DNA from: CAZZIZ01 sp964654535
Lineage (GTDB): Bacteria > Bacteroidota > Bacteroidia > Chitinophagales > UBA2359
Direction of reading: 5' to 3'
DNA length: 5,046 nt
Assembly (NCBI GenBank): GCA_964654535.1
Contig: CAZZIZ010000233.1
Coordinates: 1-5,046 of the forward strand
In this document: piece after piece, positions 1 to 5,046 of the stretch
Numbering within the stretch: position 1 is the first letter of the stretch
Layout: the number at the start of each line of letters is the position of its first letter
Program-made: the position numbers and the translations under genes
The notes under the pieces: generated by a model
Seen by the model: the letters and a program-made list of their open reading frames with translations, nothing else
Databases searched by the model: none
What the model was told of the DNA's origin: nothing

Positions 1-817
1 TCAATTCTAGAATCCGCTTCGGTGGGTTTTTTCCAGCTATATGCAAGGTCGCATTCGGAATCGCAGATTTCACTTTCGACCAAGCATTTTCCAGAAACCA
101 GTCTATCGATTGCAAATTGGGCATCCACTGCAGGTTTCCAATCATAAATAAGCTATCTGGCATCGCAGTTCCGTTGGATTGAAAATTATCTAAATCTACA
201 CCCGCTGGGATTACTTTTAACGGCACACGAGATGCTTCGGTTTCGAAAAAGCCTGCATCTACGGAAGTGATAGGAATAATTCCATCGAAGTTTTTGGCAA
301 TACCTTTTTCAAATTTTTCAATTCCACTTTTCAGATACTTCACATAAGTCGATTTCAAAAAATCTGTCTCGGCCTTGCTTATTCGATCCCATATTCTGTA
401 CTCAATATTATGTGCGCGCAATACCACTTTTGCATCTGAAGCTTCACGAATCTGCTTCAAATAAATACCCATATAGCTGCCTTCAATTTGAATGATATCA
501 TATTCCTTTTGCTTAAGCATATAATCCAATACTTTGGAGAAGTGCTCATTTTTAAAGCGGCTAACATTATAAGGCAAACTAGAAAGGAGGTTCATTGCGG
601 CGCCTTTCAAGGTCACTTGCGTATCGATCTCCACCGCGTGGACGTTTACAATTTCCGCTAATGGTGCAGTATCTACAAAGTGCTTTTTGGTATTAAAAGA
701 AAGCAAGTCTACCTGATGTCCCTTTTTCTTTAGGTGCAGTATGTTGTAATAGGTCGCAATATTCCCTCCGTCATTCAAAGGGTATGGCAAGCGATTGGTG
801 ATGAATAATATACGCAC
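1..817 (-). CDS. GT4-family glycosyltransferase, C-terminus cut by window edge
   Basis: Partial gene: 272 codons are visible from a GTG start at 817-815, and no stop occurs before the left edge. The product should be a cytoplasmic, retaining GT-B fold enzyme that moves a sugar from an activated donor to a growing glycan. The N-terminus has the first Rossmann strand (RILFITNRLPYP) followed by the Gly-Gly turn at residues 17-18 typical of GT4 enzymes. A motif RAHNIEYRIW lies at 134-143, the inter-domain hinge VIPAGVDL at 203-210, and the start of the second Rossmann domain (MIGNLQWMPN) at 225-234. The C-terminal E-x7-E donor site is expected beyond the window. GTG is the only sensible start because the stop codon of the preceding gene lies in the same frame two codons upstream, and it places the conserved strand at residue 2. 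No Shine-Dalgarno is seen, and the 3-base gap suggests translational coupling with the upstream glycosyltransferase. Donor and acceptor cannot be read from sequence. Confidence 0.9.
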   Translation of the reverse strand, partial: MRILFITNRLPYPLNDGGNIATYYNILHLKKKGHQVDLLSFNTKKHFVDTAPLAEIVNVHAVEIDTQVTLKGAAMNLLSSLPYNVSRFKNEHFSKVLDYMLKQKEYDIIQIEGSYMGIYLKQIREASDAKVVLRAHNIEYRIWDRISKAETDFLKSTYVKYLKSGIEKFEKGIAKNFDGIIPITSVDAGFFETEASRVPLKVIPAGVDLDNFQSNGTAMPDSLFMIGNLQWMPNLQSIDWFLENAWSKVKSAIPNATLHIAGKNPPKRILEL

Positions 818-820
818 GTA

Positions 821-1948
821 CTAAGCTAAAGTTTTCATCATAGAATTCCAGAGTTCTTCGGCAGTCTTGTCCCAACTAAATTTGGCGGCCCGTTTATGTC
901 CTTTTTCAATAAGGCCTTGCCTGTAGTTCTGGTCACCTATAATTTGCCCTATTCCCTGCGCAATAGCTTCAGCTTGATATGGATCAACCAAGCAAGCCGC
1001 ATCAGCGGCTATTTCTTTGGTGGCCGTTAAATTCGAACTTAATACGGGAACACCGCATTTCATTGCTTCTAAAATTGGTATGCCGAATCCTTCAAAATAG
1101 GACACGAAACCAAGCAGCGTGGCACTTGCAGTAATGTTACGTAGCTCTTCAGGCATTTTGTAACCTAAAAAGACCACGTCTTCTTTATGCGTCAAGGACA
1201 GATAGGCTTTTTCTAATTCCGCAGTCCAGTACTTCTTTGATCCAACTACCAAAAGTTTAAAGCCATCTTGATCGCCTTTTTTAAACTGGTCGAAACCGAG
1301 CATTAAATTCTTGAGGTTTTTTCTGGGAACAATGGTGCCTAGAAAAAGTACGAATGGGCAGCCATCTGTGAATTTGTCTCGAGTTTCTTGCTTTTTTTCT
1401 TCGCTAATTGGTTTATAGTTTTCGTTTACGCCATTGTAGACCACATCAATTTTATCGGGACTCAGCTCATAGGCAGTGGCAATGTCGTCCTTACAAAAAT
1501 TAGAAACGGTGGCCAAGCGGTCAGCTGCTTTAGCAAAACGCGGTACAAATCTGTTATAGTAGTTGCGCACCATCCATCCAAAGTCCTCAGGATTGTGGTA
1601 GAAGTTAATGTCGTGCAATACGTTCAGTACTTTGCAATCAAGATTTAGAGGAATAAAACCGTCGGGAGAAACGAACAAGTCCGGTTTTATATCTGCGATT
1701 AGTTTTGGCAAACTCTGTTCAAACCAGAGATAAAACAAGATGGGGTGTCGAGCTTGAGGGCCAACTTTATGCGGAACAACATTCTCAGCAAAAATGAACT
1801 CCTGAGACCAATCTCGATCAAAAATAAAATGAAACTCGTGTTCGGGATGAGCCTTCACCATACGAGAAAAGACCTCATAGGTAAACCAGCCAATTCCATC
1901 CATGCCGGTTGGCAAAAAGACCCTGGTGTTTACGGCTATTTTCAACAA
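821..1948 (-). CDS. GT4-family glycosyltransferase (mannosyltransferase-like)
   Basis: A complete 375-aa protein, normal length for a GT4 enzyme and predicted cytoplasmic or membrane-associated. Residues 3-10 form the first Rossmann strand (KIAVNTRV), and a Gly-rich turn lies near 15-20. The hinge VYNGVNENYKP is at 170-180. The second domain begins with LFLGTIVPRKNL at 201-212, where R209 and K210 fit the phosphate-binding Arg/Lys pair of the family. The donor-site signature E-x7-E is intact in EGFGIPILE (E286 and E294), followed by the conserved GVPVLSSN. The overall pattern resembles the MtfB-like branch, which includes O-antigen mannosyltransferases, but the mannose assignment is only a family-level guess. 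There is no in-frame ATG before codon 15, so translation must begin at one of two tandem TTG codons (1948 or 1945). The second gives the more family-like MKIAVNTR. It follows the peptidase gene by 24 bases and precedes the next glycosyltransferase by 3, so the two probably work in one glycan pathway. Confidence 0.92.
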   Translation of the reverse strand: MLKIAVNTRVFLPTGMDGIGWFTYEVFSRMVKAHPEHEFHFIFDRDWSQEFIFAENVVPHKVGPQARHPILFYLWFEQSLPKLIADIKPDLFVSPDGFIPLNLDCKVLNVLHDINFYHNPEDFGWMVRNYYNRFVPRFAKAADRLATVSNFCKDDIATAYELSPDKIDVVYNGVNENYKPISEEKKQETRDKFTDGCPFVLFLGTIVPRKNLKNLMLGFDQFKKGDQDGFKLLVVGSKKYWTAELEKAYLSLTHKEDVVFLGYKMPEELRNITASATLLGFVSYFEGFGIPILEAMKCGVPVLSSNLTATKEIAADAACLVDPYQAEAIAQGIGQIIGDQNYRQGLIEKGHKRAAKFSWDKTAEELWNSMMKTLA

Positions 1949-1957
1949 GAGAAATAT

Positions 1958-1961
1958 CCTT
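1958..1961 (-). promoter_or_regulatory. Possible ribosome binding site for the TTG-start glycosyltransferase
   Basis: AAGG on the minus strand lies 9 bases before the TTG at 1948 and 12 before the TTG at 1945. It is the only Shine-Dalgarno-like match near these codons and supports a non-ATG start in the short gap after the peptidase stop. A four-base match could be chance, especially in a group that relies little on Shine-Dalgarno pairing. Confidence 0.3.
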
Positions 1962-1972
1962 ATAGATGCCTG

Positions 1973-3637
1973 TTACTCGGCCCGGCGTTGTATCTCAATA
2001 TAGAATTGTCTGTCGTTGAAGGTAATATCACTCGCCTTGGTTTTCTGCAGCTTAACCGTACTCCATAAATTGGTGGCCGTTATTGTATTCCAAAGACCCT
2101 TCTCACCAACCTTCCATTGTACAGGCATCGCAAAATTCTCGACATCGGTAACCCAGCGGTAAGAAACCAAAGTATGTTTGCGTTTCTTTTTGGTTTTAAC
2201 TTCTAAAATAGGAATCGCAGGGTGTTGCAAATACTGATGCCAAACTGCCGTTAAATTGCCGCCAGCTTTTTCATTGAAATATTCAATTACGTCATTAGCA
2301 TCTATTTCTTGCAATTTGAAATCATTGGCAAGTCCATAAATTATTTCCCACCACAGCTCGTCGTCAGCGATAATATGACGGAAAGTGTTTAAGAACAAAG
2401 ATCCTTTAGCATACATATCTCCAGCTCCTTCCATATTGACACCATACTGTCCTTGGACCGGTGCTTCATTACGGACGCCACGTTTACCTTTATTGACATA
2501 ATCCATAGCAGCTTCATATCCGTGCAAGCACTCTACATATATAGCTTCACTGTAGGTACAGAAAGATTCGTGTATCCAGAGGTCAGCCATATCTGCGGCG
2601 GAAACACTATTACCCCACCATTCGTGTCCAGCTTCATGAATAATTATGTAATCGAACTGCAAACCATTGGTAAATGAAGTGTTCCCTGCATAACCAGGTT
2701 TGTACTCATTACCGTAAGCAATTCCACTTTGGTGTTCCATTCCCAAGTATGGTGTTTCGATCAAAGCGAAACCATCTTCGTAAAACGGATAAGGGCCTAA
2801 GTACTTTTCGTAGCAAGCCATCATTGGTTTGGTTTGCTCAAAATGTTTTTTGGCTATTTCCACGTTGTCCGATAAAACATAGTAATCCAGATCTAGCTCC
2901 TCACCAGATTCATTGGTGAAAGTATCGTGTATATGTGCGTAGTCACCTACGTTCATACTTACGTTGTAGTTGTTAATGGGATAATCAACCTCCCAGAAAA
3001 ATCTCGTGTAGTCCCCTTCTTCTTGTGTATCTACTAAATCTCCATTAGCGACGAACATAAGTCCAGTTGGTACGGAGCAAGAAAAACGAATTCCATTATC
3101 TGGTTCGTCCGACAAGTGATCTTTATTCGGCCACCAAAGACTCGCACCAATACCTTCACAAGCTACGCCTACCCAATCCTTGTCGTTGGCGTCTTTCTTA
3201 AACACGAAGCCACCATCCCAGGGAGCCATTTTCGCCACTATGGGATTTCCAGAATAGAAAACCGAAATTTTGTATTCCTTATCAATTACGAATGTGCTAG
3301 GCACGTCGATGAAAACAGCCTTACCTTCTCTTTTAAACTTCAACTCCTCGCCCATATGGACAATCCGTCCAATCTCCAACTCTTCAAAAAGATCCAACTG
3401 CATCACCGGGTACTTTTCTAAAACTTTGAAGGTCACTTCGTTGTATCCTTCTATGTAACGTTTTTCTGGAACAAGTTTTAAGTTCAGGTCGTAGTAGGTT
3501 ACGTCGAACCAAGCGCGCTCTGGTCCTATACTACCACGCAGCGTATCCTGACGCGTAAATTCTCGCGCTTCAGTAAGAACCTGCGCCGACGCGCCAATAG
3601 AAACAAACAAAAGCACTATTAAGACTATTTTTCTCAT
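1973..3637 (-). CDS. Secreted M1-family zinc metallopeptidase (aminopeptidase-like)
   Basis: A 554-aa exported peptidase, expected to remove N-terminal residues from peptides outside the cytoplasm. Residues 1-18 are a signal peptide: Met-Arg-Lys, then a hydrophobic core, then an ASA|Q cleavage site with no lipobox Cys. A beta-rich N-terminal domain (about 30-225) precedes the catalytic domain (about 225-465). The zinc site is complete: HEAGH at 334-338 and, after exactly 18 residues, Glu357 (HExxH-x18-E). The catalytic Tyr is probably Y409 in MYAKGS. The substrate-amine motif, usually GxMEN, reads LGMEH here (298-302). A short beta-type tail follows instead of the long helical domain of aminopeptidase N or LTA4 hydrolase. 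No type IX secretion tail is evident. The ATG at 3637 is chosen over an upstream TTG at 3676 because it begins the signal peptide. It lies 40 bases after the Nudix gene and 24 before a glycosyltransferase. Substrate unknown. Confidence 0.93.
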   Translation of the reverse strand: MRKIVLIVLLFVSIGASAQVLTEAREFTRQDTLRGSIGPERAWFDVTYYDLNLKLVPEKRYIEGYNEVTFKVLEKYPVMQLDLFEELEIGRIVHMGEELKFKREGKAVFIDVPSTFVIDKEYKISVFYSGNPIVAKMAPWDGGFVFKKDANDKDWVGVACEGIGASLWWPNKDHLSDEPDNGIRFSCSVPTGLMFVANGDLVDTQEEGDYTRFFWEVDYPINNYNVSMNVGDYAHIHDTFTNESGEELDLDYYVLSDNVEIAKKHFEQTKPMMACYEKYLGPYPFYEDGFALIETPYLGMEHQSGIAYGNEYKPGYAGNTSFTNGLQFDYIIIHEAGHEWWGNSVSAADMADLWIHESFCTYSEAIYVECLHGYEAAMDYVNKGKRGVRNEAPVQGQYGVNMEGAGDMYAKGSLFLNTFRHIIADDELWWEIIYGLANDFKLQEIDANDVIEYFNEKAGGNLTAVWHQYLQHPAIPILEVKTKKKRKHTLVSYRWVTDVENFAMPVQWKVGEKGLWNTITATNLWSTVKLQKTKASDITFNDRQFYIEIQRRAE

Positions 3638-3652
3638 TATCAAGATTTGCTG

Positions 3653-3660
3653 CAAATGTA
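3653..3660 (-). promoter_or_regulatory. Possible Bacteroidota-type -7 promoter box before the M1 peptidase
   Basis: The minus strand reads TACATTTG, an exact match to the Bacteroidota -7 consensus TAnnTTTG, ending 15 bases before the peptidase ATG. A TTTG that could act as the -33 element lies at 3674-3677, but the spacing of about 13 bases is shorter than the usual 19 or so. The site lies in the 40-base gap after the Nudix stop, so it would allow the peptidase and glycosyltransferases to be transcribed separately. The predicted 5' leader would be only about 10 bases long. Confidence 0.42.
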
Positions 3661-3677
3661 CAAAGCCACTCAGCAAA

Positions 3678-4136
3678 TTATTTAGCTGGACCTTTTACGT
3701 ATTTCAAAATGTTTTCGACCACCGTTTTGTCAATGGGCAGAGAAACGTCGTCTGTCGTAAGTTTCTCCAAGTCTTTCCAATGAAACACTTGTTTCGCTGC
3801 AGCCTCCATGGGGTTCGGGTGTATGTTCAATGACTCATATTGAGCTTCATCCTTTGCTTCAATAAAATAATAGATGGCCATAACTTGCATTGGATCAGCA
3901 TGAAACTCAGATGGAACGAAGTAATCCGTTGTATAGAAGTGCTGGATGACATTAATGTCAATTCCGGTTTCTTCCTTCATTTCCCTTACTAGTGTAGCCA
4001 CCGTACTCTCTCCATATTCTAGGCCTCCACCTGGAAACTTGTTGTAGCGCTTATCTCTAATCCGCTCATTACTAATGAGTAACTCCCCGTTTTCACTCAG
4101 TAACAAGCCGTATACTCTTATAGTGATATTATCCAT
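3678..4136 (-). CDS. Nudix hydrolase
   Basis: A complete 152-aa cytoplasmic enzyme, the usual size for a single Nudix domain. Such enzymes cleave a nucleoside diphosphate linked to another group (X), using Mg2+. The Nudix box G-x5-E-x7-R-E-x2-E-E-x-G is perfect: it starts at G37, with E43, R51, E52, E55, E56 and G58. The metal-binding REMKEE segment (51-56) is intact, so the protein should be active. The rest shows the normal beta strands before the box (ITIRVYGLLLS) and a C-terminal helix near 135-148. The substrate cannot be told from the box: nucleotide-sugar, ADP-ribose and oxidised-nucleotide hydrolases all fit. Start is the ATG at 4136. It is the first gene of the minus-strand group, divergent from the aquaporin and 40 bases before the peptidase. 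Neighbouring glycosyltransferases make a nucleotide-sugar substrate tempting, but that is speculation. Confidence 0.93.
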   Translation of the reverse strand: MDNITIRVYGLLLSENGELLISNERIRDKRYNKFPGGGLEYGESTVATLVREMKEETGIDINVIQHFYTTDYFVPSEFHADPMQVMAIYYFIEAKDEAQYESLNIHPNPMEAAAKQVFHWKDLEKLTTDDVSLPIDKTVVENILKYVKGPAK

Positions 4137-4317
4137 TGTTCAAGGTTTGTAGCCATTTATTAACACACTCTTTTAGACAACACATTGATAATCAGGGTTT
4201 AATACTCAGCCACTTAAATGCCTGTTTATTTATAACAAGTCGTATAGCGGTCAATTACAAGATATTGCTTCTAACTTATCCCGATAACAAAAGAAATCTT
4301 AATCAAACTTACGTAAA
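4137..4317. other. Divergent intergenic region between Nudix and aquaporin genes
   Basis: This 181-base A/T-rich gap must hold promoters for both the Nudix gene (minus) and the aquaporin (plus). I looked on both strands for TAnnTTTG with a -33 partner and for clear inverted repeats, and found no convincing match. An open frame from a TTG crosses the gap on the plus strand and ends in an ATGA overlap with the aquaporin start, but it has no recognisable protein features and is not called as a gene. Confidence 0.6.
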
Positions 4318-4971
4318 ATGAAAAAGTACATTGTTGAATTTATTGGCACATTTTTCTTGGTCCTCACTATTGTTTGTGTGGTCAATAGTGCAACTGATGC
4401 TAACCAGTTAGGCTTGGTAGCACCACTTGCGATTGGATCAGCACTAATGGTCATGGTCTTTGCAGGCGGACACATCTCTGGAGCGCACTACAACCCTGCG
4501 GTTACGCTAGGTGTTTTAATGAGAGGCAAAGTTGGCGCAGGCGACGCACCTATGTACATGATCGCTCAAATTCTTGGAGGTATTGCAGCGGCCGTTCTTG
4601 GTGCAGCAGTAATGGGTAAAGGAACCATGATGGGCGGTAGTGGTATGCCTGATAATATGGCAGCAGCCTTTTGTGCTGAGATGCTCGGTACATTCGCACT
4701 GGTTTGGGTAGTACTTCAAACTGCCACTGCTAAAGGAACAGCTGGCAATTCTTTCTATGGTTTAGCTATCGGTTTTACCGTTTTAGCTATGGCTTATGCA
4801 CTTGGCGGTTTCGGAACTGGCGGATGTTTCAATCCAGCAGTAGCAATCGGAGCGGCGTTCAATGGTCTGGCTAGCTGGGGAACAGCAGGATTGGCTATTG
4901 GAGCAGACTTAGTTGGAGCAGCTTTAGCGGCAATTGTATACAAAGTATGTGACACCTACGATGGCGAGTAA
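4318..4971 (+). CDS. Aquaporin-family (MIP) channel with atypical second NPA region
   Basis: A 217-aa inner-membrane channel, near the usual length of bacterial MIP proteins, for passive passage of water or small neutral solutes. Six hydrophobic helices lie near residues 4-23, 32-52, 78-100, 114-136, 144-164 and 187-208. Both pore half-helices carry NPA: HISGAHYNPAVTLG (N59) and GGCFNPAVAIG (N172). The two halves show the internal duplication of the family (VEFIGTFFLV and AEMLGTFALV). Aligned by eye to E. coli AqpZ, the filter positions F43, T183 and R189 become I39, G169 and V175. H174 becomes A159 or Y160, depending on a one-residue gap. The conserved filter arginine is therefore absent, so water selectivity should not be assumed. 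The ATG at 4318 begins the first helix directly. No Shine-Dalgarno is seen, the leader being A-rich. It is a single-gene unit ending in an intrinsic terminator. I am sure of the family, not of the substrate. Confidence 0.93.
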   Translation: MKKYIVEFIGTFFLVLTIVCVVNSATDANQLGLVAPLAIGSALMVMVFAGGHISGAHYNPAVTLGVLMRGKVGAGDAPMYMIAQILGGIAAAVLGAAVMGKGTMMGGSGMPDNMAAAFCAEMLGTFALVWVVLQTATAKGTAGNSFYGLAIGFTVLAMAYALGGFGTGGCFNPAVAIGAAFNGLASWGTAGLAIGADLVGAALAAIVYKVCDTYDGE

Positions 4972-5002
4972 TCGCTTGAACTATAAATAACATTTTATAG
5001 GA

Positions 5003-5032
5003 GCCGCTCTTTCTTAGAGCGGCTTTTTTATT
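5003..5032 (+). terminator. Intrinsic terminator after the aquaporin gene
   Basis: A perfect 8-bp stem, GCCGCTCT (5003-5010) with AGAGCGGC (5016-5023), closes a 5-base loop (TTCTT). It is followed at once by six T residues, one A and two more T. A further A-T pair (5002/5024) can extend the stem. It begins 31 bases after the aquaporin stop. The T-run lies only on the plus-strand side, so it ends transcription of the aquaporin and should not work well in the other direction. Confidence 0.92.
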
Positions 5033-5046
5033 GTTCAATTTTGATT

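Noticed and set aside
1388..2068. Plus-strand open frames (1388-1648 and 1745-2068) opposite the glycosyltransferase and the peptidase end
   Set aside because: They are antisense to well-supported genes with full catalytic motifs, and their translations show no recognisable features.
2453..3458. Plus-strand open frames at 2453-2677, 2674-2919, 3116-3421 and 3270-3458
   Set aside because: All are antisense to the M1 peptidase coding region, whose zinc motif and signal peptide are intact. They are shadows of it.
3638..3676. Longer peptidase start at the TTG at 3676
   Set aside because: It would put 13 residues ahead of a clean signal peptide that begins at the ATG at 3637, and it overlaps the candidate promoter box.
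4140..4317. TTGATA at 4185-4190 as a -35 box for the aquaporin
   Set aside because: No properly spaced -10 or TAnnTTTG partner follows, and the organism probably does not use the E. coli-type consensus.
4136..4321. Plus-strand open frame of 61 codons across the intergenic gap, overlapping the aquaporin start by ATGA; possible leader peptide
   Set aside because: It starts at a TTG antisense to the Nudix start codon, has no ribosome binding site, and its translation shows no domain, signal peptide or compositional sign of a real protein. The ATGA overlap is most likely chance.
4516..4719. Minus-strand open frame within the aquaporin gene, rich in Cys and His
   Set aside because: The Cys/His-rich look comes from reading the Ala/Gly/Met-rich membrane protein on the other strand. 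No ordered zinc-finger spacing is present.
5030..5046. Possible last codons of a convergent minus-strand gene (reads IKIEQ then stop)
   Set aside because: Five codons at the window edge are too few to support a gene. It would need sequence to the right.

Overview
The window looks like an ordinary chromosomal stretch of a member of the Bacteroidota (flavobacteria-like). Three things point there. Start codons mostly lack Shine-Dalgarno sequences and sit in A/T-rich leaders. One leader carries an exact TAnnTTTG box, the Bacteroidota -7 promoter element. The exported M1 peptidase and the paired GT4 glycosyltransferases also resemble Bacteroidota proteins. This placement is inference from sequence style, not from a marker gene.

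Layout: four genes lie on the minus strand and are read from right to left. They are a Nudix hydrolase (3678-4136), a secreted M1 zinc metallopeptidase (1973-3637), a GT4 glycosyltransferase (821-1948), and a second GT4 glycosyltransferase that runs off the left edge (1-817). The gaps between them are 40, 24 and 3 bases, so they are probably co-transcribed at least in part. A possible internal promoter lies just before the peptidase. On the plus strand, diverging from the Nudix gene across a 181-base intergenic region, is a 217-aa aquaporin-family (MIP) channel (4318-4971). It is followed by a clear intrinsic terminator (5003-5032).

How the genes relate: the two glycosyltransferases are tightly coupled and very likely act in one glycan pathway (exopolysaccharide, O-antigen or a protein glycan), and the rest of that locus would lie to the left of the window. 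The Nudix enzyme and the peptidase have no evident biochemical link to glycan synthesis and may simply share transcription. The aquaporin is a separate unit with its own terminator.

I see no mobile element, CRISPR array, tRNA, rRNA, phage gene or defence system, and no convincing new system. The most notable feature is the aquaporin's second NPA motif, which is followed by valine where classical aquaporins have the selectivity-filter arginine.
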